NCBI RefSeq assembly: GCF_932274485.2
Contig: NC_065886.2
Span: 31,793,501-31,857,500 of the forward strand
Direction: 5' to 3'
Length of the DNA: 64,000 nt
Source of the DNA: Patella vulgata
Taxonomy: Eukaryota > Mollusca > Gastropoda > Patellidae
The notes under the pieces are model-generated. The model did not search any database, was not told the DNA's origin, and saw only the letters and a program-made list of their open reading frames with translations. Positions within the stretch are counted from its first letter, which is position 1; the number at the start of each line of letters is the position of its first letter. Below, in pieces: positions 13,401 through 23,169 of the stretch. Made by a program: the position numbers and the translations under genes.

Positions 13401-16400
13401 TAGAGCATACGCCCATAATATACTCTTCAAAAAAGTAGGGGATATTCAGAAACAATACAAAACTGCGGAAATGCACTGCTGTTTTTATTAGAGGTAACCA
13501 GTGTATGTTAATAACAGGCCAATTGCCTACACATGAACATAAACAGTTCATATGGGCGGCTAATCTGACGGCCCCATTTCACTCACAAAGAGAAACACCG
13601 TCAAAAGTGAAAATGAATGTTTTTGATTTTTGTCTTAATAATGAGTAATTGCTCCACCAATCCTCAGACATTCAGCAATTCGTCGTGGCATGCTCCTAAT
13701 CAACCATCCAATCACGATTTGGGGCAATCTGACCCACTCCCCTTGCAGTGCCACGGCCAATTCTTGCAGGGTTGACGTTGACGTCGACGAACACGTCTCC
13801 CGTTCAAATTAACCGTAACACACTAAAGCAAAGATACGCTAAACAGTAAATCTTATGCAAGAACCGATAGGAAAGCAAACATGGATAGATAAACCAGCAC
13901 GCGGCAGTTTTCATCAACCCTTCCTTGAAGAGTCAAATTTGACAATGAACCCCTACCACGTATATGGCGCTATTGCGCGTCGCATGTGCAGCTCAGTGGT
14001 TCTGTTGGAGCGATAAAGAGAGAGAAAGAGAGAAATGGGGTTTAACGTCCACTCGACACAAATAGGTCATTTCGGGACTAACATATGGTTGTTTTTTTTA
14101 TTTTTATTTGAATAATTTGCTTGCGCGTAGGGGTCTTTAGCAGTGGGAGGAAACCGGAGGACCCGGAGAAAACCCACGAGGTTGGACAGGCGTTGGAGCG
14201 ATAAGTTCTTCATCTGTGAACATACTCGTAAGGCATGTCAAGTGTCTATGACTATTTATCATATCACAACCTGCATAGGTATTTGCATTTCAATATCCCC
14301 TACTTTTTTGGAAGAGTATATATTGATGTATATCTTAAAATATTAATGTATTCAGATTGTTTATAAATATTCAGTGACTAATATTTAAAAAATATATTTA
14401 GGCTATGAATACATTTTTAATAATCAATATGACCCGCGTAACTGTGCGGAATATTTTTGATGGTGCTTAGGCAAGAAAATTCTTGGGATTTTCCTACTTG
14501 TTGTAATTGTCATTGTTGCATGAAGGAGAGTCTGGCGTGAATTAATCTTTGACGGATTATTTGCCCGAAAAATGCAAATGACGAGCAGCGGCTGTAATAT
14601 GCAAACATATACAGCCAGTGTGGGGGTTTCGCTATAAACTGTGAAGGTCCTTTGTGAAAACATTAGACTAGAAATTCAAGAAACATTTATTTACATTTTA
14701 ATTATTTAATAGTATGGTTTTCAGTCAAATGTGAGGCCCCTGTGGATTGTACGGTACCTGCGGATTGTGGGGTCATTGCTGATTGTGAGGGCTTGTGGAT
14801 CGTAAGATCCTTACGGATTGCGCGGTCCTTGCTGATTGTGACGCACTTGTCATTGTAAGGACTTTGCGGATTATGGCTCTGAGTAAAGAAAGATTATATT
14901 TAAGTAAAACTATCTATTTAAACAACTGTTAAAATGTATTTTTACAGGGCCAGTAACTGTATTACTGATTGTACTGTTAGCCTTACCCCTTGTCATGACA
15001 GCCATAGGTAAGTTTAACTCTGTTTATATAAAGATGGGGTCGGGGATACAAACTGGATTTAATGCCCACCCAAGGCAACGAGGACATACCGATTTAGAGG
15101 GAGTCGAGCCATAGGACACTGACCACTCAATAACAATGCCACGGCATCGAATCACGGTGTGATCCGAAAAGAATCACGGGTTCTTGTAGAGGGGTGGCGC
15201 CGGTGGCCGCTGACATGGGTGTATAATCGTTCAGATGGGACGAAAATCCGAATGGAATGACAACCGAAAAATGAAAATGGAATGAAATGGTTTTTAACGC
15301 CATACCGTTCTACTCCGACTGGGTTAATGAAGATTGGCACACATCATACAGTCTGATAGGGGGGGGGGGGACGTTTGGATTTCACCCTGAAATAACGTCG
15401 AACAAACAATGAAATGAAATGAAATTGGGTTGAACATCCAACTCTTCTGCTCCAACTGGGTTAATGAAGACGGGCATACTCCATGCAATGAGCTATGAGG
15501 GAAATTTTGCCGGGCAGCGGCACTATGGCCTACTCTTTATATTGAATTTCAATTGCCAATGTATACGACAGCTGTCCTTGTCGAACAAGCAAACGTGTGA
15601 AGCATTCTTGCCGCTTTGACATCACTCCACTATAATGTATGCATCTACATGAACAGAAACATTTTCTTAGAGCTTCTGATTTGATTAAACTCTGTGGTAA
15701 TCCACCAGATCTCACGCCATGTCCTAACATTCCCCTACAGGGATGACGAACCTGAAAAGGAAAGTGTGCCTTTTGGTTCGATTGTTAGGATTTTAGTATT
15801 CACTATACCGACAAAAAACTTAACACAAATACCTCAAAATAAAGCTCTAAGATTGTCGAGGAGCTGTTAAACTCCATCAAATCTTTGCTCTCAAAAGTTT
15901 CCAGCAGTTCACTATTTATTGTTTTTTTTACTCAATAAAACCTTCCATCGAACATTACATGTTTATCTTGGCAACATGTGATGCACAGACCCAATTCCCC
16001 TGTGTCTGTTTCGCTATTAGCCAAGCACTTATTTTTTTATGATTTCATTATCAGGGAAACGGTTTCCAATAAACCTGCAGATTAGGGTTACAGTTCTAAC
16101 AATAGCAAGCTGGTTTTAGTCAAGATGCTTGTCTGACTATACGCTCGCCAGAAACAATTGAAATTTAAGCTTCGTGCATCGTAGCAAGCTTATCTTTATA
16201 TCGTAGAATATTATTTCTCATTACAAGTGAGCAGATTCTTAAATCGTAAAAGAACTGAATTGAAATGTTATTGAAATAAAATGGGCGGGTGGGGGGGGGC
16301 GGTTAGCGTCTTTCTATTCTAAACTAGCGAGTTTATTAAAGACGGGAAGACGTTGTACAGTGTGGTATGGGGACATTTTGCCTCGGCAGCGTCACTATGG

Positions 16401-19400
16401 CCTACTCTTGTATTGAGTCTCCTTTGAAACATATACGGTCGATAGAGGATGGAATACTCTTGTTTCGAATCTATATTGAAAAAAGATACTCTAGATAGAG
16501 GGGCATTATACCCTGGGTTGGACTCTCTTTTGAAACAGATCCAGTTGATAGCGCGGAGTAGTGCCCTTGGTTCAAACCTTGTTTGAAACAGTACTGAAGG
16601 GGAATAGCGCACTTAGTTCAAACCTCTTTTTAAACATATACACTGTTACAATTTTATATATATTTACAGTTATAAGTAAAAATACAATGTCGGATTTGTC
16701 AGTCACATGGTTTGTTAACTTACATATTTTCCGGCGTGGTTCCCGCTTGTCAGTGATGCAGGGCGGAGGGCCTGGCAAGGACAGTTGTTTAGTCGTTCGG
16801 ATAGGTCGAAAAACCGAGGTCCCGTGTACACATTGGCGTGCACATAAAGGATCCCTTGACAGTTGGAATTCGATATAAGAGTAGGCGATAGTGTCGCTGC
16901 CCGGGCAAAATTACCCTCATAGCACACTGTATGGCGTATGCCCGTCTTCATTAGCCCAGTTCGGAGCAGAACAGTAGGACGTTAAACCCCATTTCATTTC
17001 ATTTCATTTCCATATGAATACAAAGCTTATGTAAGATTACATCAAACGTAATGTAGAAATACAACCATATCTCAGTTTAGAAAATGTGAGTTGTATATTA
17101 ACAGAAATTCCATTTTAGATAACCTTTTTACAGCAAATTGTAGATTTACTGTCAGGGGTCACATCGGTTATTCCCCCTTTGTTGTGTACACCATAATTTC
17201 TATTCTGTTAGTCAGTTTAGTAGTTTTTAGAGCAATAGGTTATTGAAAATATACCCAACTGGCTAATAAAGACAGGCATATGCGATACATTGTGCTGTGT
17301 GGGACATTTTGCTTGGACAGTGGTCTCCCACCTACCCTGTCCATTGTCTAATGTTGTTTCACATGCTCGGCTTGAAGTTCTATAAAATTGTCTGTGTTCG
17401 CCAGGATCGAGCCTAGGACTACTAAGCGAAGTGGGGACAGCCTCATTCCCTTTAGTAATTTTACTCGGCAAATTGCCATTTGTAGTGAGTTATAATTACA
17501 TAAACTCTGTTAAATTACACAGCAAGTGTTTCTTGTTTTTACAATATTATTTTACCAATTAATGTAAATTGACTTCATTATAATTTTACATGTATTCCAT
17601 TTACATATATGTAAATTTACCTTCGATGTATAATAGCTAGAGGTAAAGTTACATTACAGACTGTGAAATAACATGCAATGTTAAAATACAGTTATAAATA
17701 TGGCAACATTTCTGCCAGCTTAAAAATGGTAAAAATACATAATAATTTTAACAGTGTAGACTACTGTAGGCAGACGGTAGAATCGTACAATGGTTCTCAA
17801 TTGCCAGAGGATAGATATCTGGATACTCAGTCAGTAGATAGAAACGGAATGGGGTTTAATGTCTCATTAACAAAATAAGAGAGTTAATGTGGTACCTAAC
17901 CTTTTCAAGCGTTCAATCTGACATTTATATAATTTTTATCTGTTTCATAACCATTACATATCTATTAAAAAGTCACAAGCTGTTGCATATACATGGTACT
18001 GATAATTAAAAATTCATGTATCCGACACCGTGCCTAGTTTATGTAACATTAACTGTGTAGAATTTTACGACCTAGTGATTTAAAACAAAAGTAGTTCTTT
18101 AGTAATTGTTCGTATAATACCGTATTGATTTTACATATTAATTGAATTTGTTTTGATTCAATTTTTTATAGTGACACATTCGTCTTTTTAAAAAAATATA
18201 TTCGTTGATATGTGACGTTATAATGGAGTTTATTAATAATTGATTAATAAATAATAGGTTTTTTTTAAGATTTGTTGGTTTGTGTAACGTTATAATAAAG
18301 TTTAATATGGGCCCAGAAGAGGCTGTATATTTATTGTTACATTTTGTATAACATACAAAAACAACAGACAATGTTAAAACTCAATTCCCATTGGTACCGT
18401 ATGAAATAAGATATCAAATCAGATGAAATGGGATTTAACATCCTACTTGTTCTACTTGTTCTACTCTTAACGGAATAATGAAAAGGGGCATGCGCCATAC
18501 AGTGCAGATATGAAGGTTATTCTGTCTGAATTTTGTTCCTTGAGATTGTTCAGCGTTGTTCTCTCTCGTATTTCCTGACAGGGAACAGTGCCTAGTCGTT
18601 AACATGCACGTTAAGAAAACATCGTGAGTTGGAATTTGGATAAATACTAGGCACTGCTGTCCCGGAGAAATGTCCAGCAGTCCCCTGCAATGGGGAGTCA
18701 CGGTGGCTAAGTGAGTGAGACGCTGGCTCGCTAGCTTGGAGGTCGCGGGTTCACTCTCGATACATGTTCGATACCTGCATTGGCCGAGAAAGTTCATCGG
18801 GATTTTCCGTCGTGGTTTCCCCTTGTCAGTGGTGCAGGACGTAGGTGCTGACAAGCACAGCTGTCTAGTCGTTCGTATGGGACAAAATGCCGAAGTCCCG
18901 TGTACACATTGGCGTGCACGTAAAAGATTCATGGGCAGTTGGAATTCGATATAAGAGTAGGTCGTAGCACCGCTGTCCGGGAAAATGTCCCTTTTAGCAC
19001 ACTGTATGGCGTATGTCCGTCTTCATTAGCCCAGTCAGAACAGAACGGTAGGCGAGTTAAAAGCCATTTCATTTCATTTAATCCTATGCAATGTTTCATT
19101 ACTTCGATTGGTGCAGAACATTAAAACGTCAAACCCCATTCCATTTCAATCGTTTCAATGTCTGTGTAGTCTTGTCCGCAGGTATGTCTTATGGGTTTTG
19201 TTTACGTGTAGTGTGGTCCTCCTGCACTTACTATGTCCGTTACTAGCCTAGGAAAGTAAGACATAAAGCCCCACTTTATTTTGTTTTCAACTTCGGTTAT
19301 ATCATTATGTTTTCTGTATTTTCCAGGTGTTAATTACCTCCGTGATTGTCCCAAGGAGCCTAAATTACCCATATATCAAGTCGTTGGTGGTGTGTTCGGT

Positions 19401-19757
19401 ATAATAAAAGTTTTATTTTTATTGTGGAAACAGGTGAAGAAACATAAAGACGATGTGGGAGAAATTCATGATGAGGACGATTTGAGCACTATGATTCGAA
19501 TGACTAACGTAGCATTAAACATTTTCTTGACGATTTGGTTCGCTTTTGGACATTACTGGTTGTTTAGTATTTGGAAACCGCAATTCCAGGCGCCATTACA
19601 CGAGCCCCGGAACTGGTGCGATCAGACTGTTTTCTTATTCACATTTTGGCAAATTGTTATTTGTCACGCTATGATTGCTTGTTTATTGGTGCTTGTTATT
19701 ATATTATTTTATTGTTACTGTTGTGTTAAATGTGTATTGGATGAAAATAAAAGCTGA
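5..19757 (+). CDS. TMEM272-like four-pass membrane protein (4 exons, 5' end possibly incomplete)
   Basis: I join four exons: 5-277, 11134-11302, 14948-15007 and 19327-19757. All junctions are GT-AG, the phases fit (0, 1, 1), and the total is 933 nt, i.e. 310 residues plus stop. Residues 1-91 are polar and rich in Ser, Arg and Thr and probably cytosolic. Four hydrophobic segments follow at about 149-167, 181-201, 228-249 and 268-300. Between the first two lies the motif YLRDCPKEPKLPIYQVVGG, which is typical of the TMEM272 family as I know it (Cys-Pro before the second helix). The loop at 202-225 is acidic and charged, and the C-terminus is short and Cys-rich. Family function is poorly known, so none is proposed. 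The ATG at position 5 opens the reading frame but only four bases precede it, so an upstream start or exon cannot be excluded. Introns hold SINEs, MITEs and a Tc1/mariner remnant. Confidence 0.8.
282..560. other. Intron sequence without recognised features
   Basis: AT-rich start of the first TMEM272-like intron. I see no repeat or coding signal. Confidence 0.4.
566..872 (+). repeat. SINE-1, diverged full-length copy
   Basis: Carries the B-box-like GGGGTTCGATCCCGG, the body and the terminal GGACGTTAAAC. The head is degraded and there are many differences from the other SINE-1 copies, so it is an old insertion. Confidence 0.6.
908..1130. repeat. Duplicated ~65-bp segment split by a SINE-1 3' fragment
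   Basis: The block beginning caggtgtt, then aaggaagtgtaaaa, occurs at 908-965 and again at 1055-1125. Between them is the minus-strand SINE-1 3' end (about 972-1031). Confidence 0.6.
1158..1287. repeat. 65-bp tandem duplication
   Basis: Two adjacent near-identical units starting TTTAGCAT and ending AAATCATCATA. Confidence 0.85.
1575..2640. repeat. Degenerate tandem array split by a MITE
   Basis: Recurring blocks include CAATATTACTTTCTGCTG, AAGTAGTGACAAGTGTCG and GATACCACTTCTTATTTGAG. The array is interrupted at 2216-2556 by a MITE and resumes after it. Confidence 0.6.
2216..2556. mobile_element. hAT-like MITE with long terminal inverted repeats
   Basis: The ends are inverted repeats of about 34 bp: left CAATCTGATTAAAACACAGA, right (reversed) CCAATCTGATTAAAATACAG, both running on to ATTTCGTTTC. 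The 8-bp sequence TTACTCAT flanks both sides (2208-2215 and 2557-2564). An 8-bp duplication and CA-type ends fit the hAT superfamily. No transposase is present. Confidence 0.75.
2652..2930 (+). repeat. SINE-2, full-length
   Basis: tRNA-like head with A-box-like TGGCTGAATGGTT and B-box-like GGTTTCGAATCCCC. The body includes CTAAAGACCCCTACGCGCAA, and the copy ends near TGGACGTTAAATCCCATTT plus a CT tail. Confidence 0.85.
3064..3345 (+). repeat. SINE-1, 5'-eroded copy
   Basis: Starts near the B box (TTCGATCTCAGTGTTGGCC) and keeps the CACATTGGCGTGCACGTAAA block and the GGCGTATGC block. It ends before the usual 3' tail. Confidence 0.75.
3350..4145. other. Intron sequence without recognised features
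   Basis: AT-rich, no coding signal or clear repeat recognised in this part of the first TMEM272-like intron. Confidence 0.4.
4150..4434 (+). repeat. SINE-2, full-length with long CT tail
   Basis: Very similar to the copy at 2652; it ends in an uninterrupted CT run at about 4407-4434. Short CT runs recur at the ends of other SINE-2 copies, so this is the family tail. Confidence 0.85.
4990..5590. repeat. 31-bp minisatellite, array 1
   Basis: About 19 degenerate units of TATTAACCTCGAATCGGG followed by TCTTGGTGTGGTC. The same unit forms a second array at 7660-8058. Confidence 0.9.
5600..5820. repeat. Cluster of palindromic AACACAAACTTGTGTT motifs
   Basis: The 16-bp near-palindrome or its half-sites recur many times at irregular spacing, directly next to the minisatellite. 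Function unknown. Confidence 0.7.
5955..6560. mobile_element. MITE-like element with TTTAAAGATGGGTTCCC inverted ends
   Basis: The left end TTTAAAGATGGGTTCCC is matched exactly by its reverse complement at 6544-6560. A second, diverged copy lies at about 50577-51128. A TTAA at each end could be the target duplication. No transposase seen. Confidence 0.75.
6561..7160. other. Intron sequence without recognised features
   Basis: AT-rich sequence with a short GTGT run; nothing else recognised. Confidence 0.4.
7164..7529 (-). repeat. SINE-1, full-length
   Basis: Complete reverse copy from the ATTTC-type tail (aatgaaataaaatggg) to the tRNA-like head (ccacttagccactgtagcc). Confidence 0.88.
7660..8058. 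repeat. 31-bp minisatellite, array 2
   Basis: About 13 units of the same TATTAACCTCGAATCGG sequence as at 4990-5590, separated from it by about 2 kb containing a MITE and a SINE-1. Confidence 0.9.
8060..8640. other. Intron sequence without recognised features
   Basis: No credible coding signal or repeat recognised. Confidence 0.35.
8641..8740 (+). repeat. SINE-2 3' fragment
   Basis: Contains CACTGCTAAAGACCCCTACG and the GTGTCGAGTGG block. Confidence 0.75.
8817..9438 (+). mobile_element. Tc1/mariner transposon remnant, copy 1 (right end missing)
   Basis: Begins with the terminal repeat TATACTCTTCAAAAAAAGTG. A readable frame near 9131-9305 gives GRRVRRRQRQPTTLQELAVA, then ALQEELVRLPQIVIGRLIRS, then MPRRIAECLRIGGAISYY and a stop. 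This matches the known C-terminus of Tc1-type transposases (RRR...EEW..IPQ...RLI.SM.RR...I...GG...Y). The catalytic domain is absent, so this is an internally deleted, non-autonomous derivative. Compared with copy 2 it stops short of the right terminal repeat. Confidence 0.85.
9440..10420. other. Intron sequence without recognised features
   Basis: AT-rich; no repeat or gene recognised. Confidence 0.35.
10439..10690 (+). repeat. SINE-2 with intact 15-bp target-site duplication
   Basis: CATTTGCATTTTCGG is present at 10424-10438 and again at 10691-10705, exactly flanking a near-full SINE-2. Confidence 0.9.
10942..11093 (+). repeat. SINE-1 3' fragment
   Basis: Contains GTGTACACATTGGTGTGCAC and ends CAGTAGAACGTTAAACC, about 40 bp before exon 2 of the TMEM272-like gene. 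Confidence 0.7.
11134..11302 (+). CDS. TMEM272-like gene, exon 2
   Basis: Acceptor attatattttcag and donor gtaagt flank 56 codons plus one base. The peptide (NTSPLEKQFYDSTVIWPG...) is soluble and Cys-containing and leads straight into the first membrane helix. Confidence 0.7.
11428..11565 (+). repeat. SINE-1 5' fragment, diverged
   Basis: TGGTCGATCCCGGTGTTG and the ATGGGATGAAAAACC block match SINE-1 in order. Confidence 0.55.
11585..11700. repeat. Short ~22-bp tandem repeat
   Basis: About five degenerate units of CTCAGTCCGTCATGACTAGA. Confidence 0.75.
11874..12299. mobile_element. GCATTATG-ended MITE carrying a 114-bp insert
   Basis: Ends are TTAATGATGCATTATG and CATAATGCATCTTTAATTA, inverted to each other. 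Body text (GTCATGTTAACAAAT, ATAGTTTATATAA) matches the copy at 39511-39893. The segment 12172-12285 is foreign to the family and is nearly identical to 59691-59804. Confidence 0.7.
12300..13415. other. AT-rich intron with MITE-end scraps
   Basis: Mostly unrecognised AT-rich DNA with local duplications (for example the GTAATTAGCATGTA blocks near 12590 and 12690). A MITE-end scrap (CAGCTCTTTATCTAATCTTA) is at about 13318. Confidence 0.35.
13419..14321 (-). mobile_element. Tc1/mariner transposon remnant, copy 2, with both terminal repeats
   Basis: Reverse-oriented relative to copy 1. Inverted ends are TATACTCTTCAAAAAAGTAG (left) and CTACTTTTTTGGAAGAGTATA-type (right), with TA at the outer edge as expected for this superfamily. 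It keeps only the transposase C-terminal coding block and is therefore non-autonomous. A 5'-truncated SINE-2 has inserted into it at 14017-14191. Confidence 0.88.
14017..14191 (-). repeat. SINE-2, 5'-truncated, inside the Tc1/mariner remnant
   Basis: Flanked by a perfect 13-bp duplication GTTGGAGCGATAA (14004-14016 and 14192-14204), which proves insertion by target-primed reverse transcription after the transposon was in place. Confidence 0.92.
14715..14880. repeat. Short tandem repeat with GGATTGT core
   Basis: About six degenerate units of TGCGGATTGTGAGGTCCTTG, ending about 65 bp before exon 3 of the TMEM272-like gene. Confidence 0.7.
14948..15007 (+). CDS. TMEM272-like gene, exon 3 (first transmembrane helix)
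   Basis: Sixty-base micro-exon between a ttttacag acceptor and a gtaagt donor. It completes a Trp codon, encodes the helix PVTVLLIVLLALPLVMTAI and leaves one base for the Gly codon finished by exon 4. Confidence 0.75.
15030..15600. repeat. Cluster of SINE-1 and MITE fragments
   Basis: A scrap of the TTTAAAGATGGG MITE end lies at 15031-15060. Minus-strand SINE-1 3' pieces lie at about 15262-15350 and 15405-15590, the second with an internal deletion. A G run of ten or more bases lies at about 15358. Confidence 0.55.
15600..16260. other. Intron sequence without recognised features
   Basis: No convincing coding or repeat signal. Confidence 0.35.
16264..16420 (-). repeat. SINE-1 3' part
   Basis: Reads tail, TTATTAAAGACGGG, TACAGTGTGGTATGGGG and GGCCTACTCTTGTAT in SINE-1 order on the minus strand. 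Confidence 0.65.
16425..16640. repeat. Degenerate ~58-bp tandem repeat
   Basis: Units share TTTGAAACAGATCCAGTTGATAG-like and GGTTCAAACC blocks, each with TCTTTTGAAACA-type starts. Confidence 0.6.
16726..17010 (+). repeat. SINE-1, 5'-truncated, well preserved
   Basis: Runs from TTTTCCGGCGTGGTTCCC to GACGTTAAACCCC with a clean (ATTTC)n tail. Confidence 0.88.
17250..18410. other. Intron; weak SINE-1 scrap then AT-rich sequence
   Basis: A minus-strand SINE-1 scrap (CAACTGGCTAATAAAGACAG) lies at about 17250-17345. The rest is AT-rich with no recognised feature. Confidence 0.35.
18415..18685 (-). repeat. SINE-1, rearranged copy
   Basis: The tail end and several body blocks are present on the minus strand but partly deleted and diverged; an intact plus-strand copy follows directly. 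Confidence 0.5.
18688..19079 (+). repeat. SINE-1, full-length
   Basis: Complete copy: tRNA-like head (GGTGGCTAAGTGAGTGAGAC, GGTCGCGGGTTC), a small internal duplication after the B box, body, and ATTTC tail. Confidence 0.88.
19145..19280 (+). repeat. SINE-4 fragment
   Basis: Shares CAATGTCTGTGTAGT and CTCCTGCACTTACTAT, in order, with 41135-41345. It ends ACATAAAGCCCCACTTT. Confidence 0.55.
19327..19757 (+). CDS. TMEM272-like gene, last exon (helices 2-4)
   Basis: Acceptor tattttccag. It encodes the conserved loop and helices 2-4 and ends in TGA at 19755-19757. An AATAAA lies inside the last codons, just before the stop; no better signal was looked for exhaustively downstream. A SINE-4 fragment ends about 45 bp before the acceptor. 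Confidence 0.85.
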
Positions 19758-19785
19758 TATATATATCACCTTGTATTCCCTTCCA

Positions 19786-20272
19786 TAGAAGGTCCGTGAG
19801 TAATTAAGACGCTGGCTCAATATCCAGGATGTATCGGGTTCGATTCTGGTGATGTTCTTGCGTAGTATGCCACTTGTCAGTGATGCAGGACTGGAGATAG
19901 CAAGGGAGAGTATCTGGTCGTGAATATTTAAGGTCTTGGGTTCCATTCGGATGATTTTCCAGCGTAGTTCCCCCTTATTCGTCCGGGTGGGATAAACAAA
20001 AGCAAGGCGGTAGCGGTGGTGAGTGAGTATTGTGTTGGGTCGTTAACCACAAGGTTCCGGGTATTATACTCAGATCAATTCCGGAAACCGCAACAGGCTA
20101 CAACGTGTACGGAGTCACGATAGCACGTCTCTCTGGATTTTCCATCGTGGATTCACTTTGTCAGTGATACAGGATGGACGGTCTAGCAACGTGTAGTTCC
20201 ATGGGACAAAAATCCGAAATCCAGTGTACGCATTGTCGTGCACGAAGGTGAACTCTTGGAATTTAGTTTCAA
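19786..20272 (+). repeat. Two diverged SINE-1 head/body fragments
   Basis: 19786-19900 has the TAAGACGCTGGCTC head and GGGTTCGATTC. 20117-20272 has TCTGGATTTTCCATCGTGG through GTGTACGCATTGTCGTGCAC. The stretch between is unclear. Confidence 0.5.
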
Positions 20273-20599
20273 TTGATCGGTGGGATCACCATGGTGAGAA
20301 CTACCATAGCATTCTTTAGAGGTTACGAAACCGTTCTGAGAAGTATTCTTACCGCAAAGAGTTGTTTCCCCTGAACTGAACTGACAGATTTACTTGGATT
20401 CGCTTTTCAGTTTCAACACAGATCCGGGCCTTCCTGCTGAGAAGTGAAATTGTCAGTGCTTAGTATGCACAACGTTGCTTTTCTGCGTCCAGTGGGACGG
20501 GGCACAATATCCAATGTTTTTATCGTTAGGATAGCAAGAGGGGGTTGAGGTGTGTGGAACATATGAAGCATATCTGAGGCATGGCATACGTTTGAACAG

Positions 20600-20740
20600 A
20601 GGGGGGTGGGTGGGGGTTGAGGTTTACCGTCCACTCGACAGAAATTCGCTTGTTTAGTAAGAATCGAACCAACTTGACTCAAAGGTAGGCCTTGTGATTT
20701 CACGCGCACGTGCTAAACCACTATACCACCCATTGCCCTA
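20600..20740 (-). repeat. SINE-2, internally deleted
   Basis: Joins the 3' end (TTTACCGTCCACTCGACA) directly to the tRNA-like head (CACGTGCTAAACCACTATAC). Confidence 0.6.
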
Positions 20741-21430
20741 TGTTGGAACAATAAAATTATCAAGATTACAGTCGATTGAAATCAGGTGATTTATTGCATT
20801 TGAGATGGGCTGCTAAAGATTAAGAAGGCACAAAAACTACAAATCCATGACTTAAATCGCATCTTTGCATGACTTTCTCTTAGTCCCTGGCCGCGAGAGA
20901 GAGACATTTATTTGAAATAAGTACGAATTTGTCTTTATTAAAAGTTGCCTTAATAATTTTCATCGTCTGTATACACTACTTTAATGGAATAGTTATAGTT
21001 GACAAAGTTGTTCGTTAAGCACAATACAGATCTTACCCTCGATCCATAACCACGAGAAACAGGGGTCATCCATTACGGGTATTTAATAATGCAGCACATA
21101 GCACATAGACCAAGGGTAATATCCAGACAGGTAAAACTGGTACAATGTAACTTGATATTCTCCATAATAGGGTCTCGTTCTTTAAAGCGGCATTATGGAA
21201 GATTAGTTCTCGCTATAATAGATGAAACATTGATAATGTGCAGCAATTGCACTAGGCTGGTTTAGCTCTTGCATAATGCCTGTTTAAGTAGGAATAATAA
21301 ATAATAAGTGATTTTGAAATCTCCTCGGTCTTTGCAATATATATTCATAAGCAATAAATTTATACAAATTGTTATAGAAGACTTATTAAAAGTTATTAAA
21401 TGACAAATAATTAGCTACACATAAATGAAG
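20741..21430. other. Intergenic; contains a short GCATTATG-ended MITE at 21181-21288
   Basis: The MITE has ends TTTAAAGCGGCATTATG and GCATAATGCCTGTTTAA. Nothing else recognised. Confidence 0.5.
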
Positions 21431-21602
21431 TGCTTCAATACAAAGTTATCGTTCTGAAGACATGTTCAAGCGAAATTTAAAAAAAGCAATAAAAACAATG
21501 AATGTAATAGAGCTCATAAAAATAAATCGTTTTTCAAAGGCTATTCGAACTGTAGTCATTAAAGCGGGGTTTCGCGCAACAACGCATGCATCGAAAGCAT
21601 AA

Positions 21603-22735
21603 GTTAATATCTCAACCATCCATGACAGCTGAAACATATTCGTTGTGTTTAATTACGTCACGATGCTACTCACTCCACCTCCGTTGTAATTCTGTCAATT
21701 CGGAACGTTCCGGGCTGACAATTGAGCATCCCCAAAATAAATAATGTACGAATATCAGATAAAACATTAAAACCCAAAAACGGCCCCAAAAATGATCGTT
21801 CCATTTGAATTGAATATTTGAATAACTTTTGAATAATGACAGAGTCTATTCGAATATTCAAATCAGCAATTGATATTTGCACTATAATTTAATAAAACAC
21901 AAAGAAACAGAATTATCGCCCATGACGAATTTGACCCAAGGGTTTATCGAGCAAAGGAGACTTTTCGCCATCAAGCTTATAAAGGCACACGCCTATACTC
22001 ATGCTAAGCTTTTAAGAGAAATAAAGTTTTACTACAACACATTCAAAGTAAAAGTGAATACAGAGTAAATAATTATGTAAATACGATAAAACTAATTCTT
22101 GTTTAAATGGGTGATAACAATGTATTTGTGGATAATAAAATATAAGCGAAAAAAGGGTGAATAACGAAAATAAAAAATTGGCACAGAATACATAAATATA
22201 AATAAATATATAAATAGATATTATATATATATTATTTTTTTTGAATATCACAGATAAATATAAAAATATATACATAATTTATCACAGTAAAGAATTTATT
22301 AATCTTCACGCACAATCAGCAGACATTTTCCATCCTTCCCGCAACTTCACAATGTTTGGGTACATTCGGATAACTTCAGTTGTACAACAAAATCGGCTTC
22401 TACCGACAACTTTATGGGGATGCTCGATTGAACGTTTCGGAATTGAATTCTATCAAACCCAACAATAGTGGCAACCGAGTTTAAATGGGTATTCAGGGAT
22501 AAAACGCACGTGCCGACTGCATTAGGAAATATCTCAACCAACCATGATAGCTGAAACATATTTCTTGTGTTTAATTACGTCACGATTCTACTCACTCCAC
22601 CTCCGTTGTCGGGACTGACAGAACTGTGACAGAAATGAATTCGGCGTCAAACGATTGCAATTCCGTCAATTCCGAACGTTCCGGACTGACAATCGAGCAT
22701 CGCCAATCTGATCTGTTACTTGCACCTATAGTGTT
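21603..22735. repeat. Direct and inverted copies of an ~110-bp sequence
   Basis: The block ATATCTCAACCATCCATGAC, then GCTGAAACATATT, then TTAATTACGTCACGATGCTAC, occurs at 21603-21745 and 22528-22700. An inverted piece (GGGATGCTCGATTGAACGTT) lies at 22417-22450. It looks like a mobile element with inverted internal parts; family not recognised. Confidence 0.6.
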
Positions 22736-23026
22736 CCGAATACATCGGTACTTTTTGTGGAGTCAGGCCACCTTAGGTCTGTTTTGTCCTAGTATTGTGA
22801 CTCTCGGATAAATTATATTTTTGTTTATTATAGTAAAATAGTTCACAGATATATTTCTAAAAATCCCATAACCATTATTCTAGAAACTATTATCCTAAAT
22901 CAACCATTAGTTCAGGAGGTTGAATTACATGGCACTGGCAGAATAATTACTCCCAATATAGCATGTACACAGGAATGAGGACTGCAAACGACATTTACAT
23001 TAATAAAAACTTGAAAAACAGTGTGT

Positions 23027-23032
23027 TATTTA
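23027..23032 (-). terminator. Candidate polyadenylation signal of the KY-type gene
   Basis: AATAAA on the minus strand, about 540 bases after the stop at 23570. The predicted 3' UTR would then contain the TGTATATTG array. Position only; no transcript evidence. Confidence 0.3.
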
Positions 23033-23169
23033 TTCAACTGTTTGTGTCAGATGTCAACTTATAATTCCATTGGAATCGAATACAGTATATACGCACAACG
23101 AATCTTCAACACCATACAACAGTATTTCAGAATTTGATCAACTAAAACATCAATCTTCACAGTCGATAA

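Noticed and set aside
18435-18932. 165-residue minus-strand frame
   Set aside because: Lies across SINE-1 copies; the peptide recurs at other SINE-1 loci and is not a host protein.
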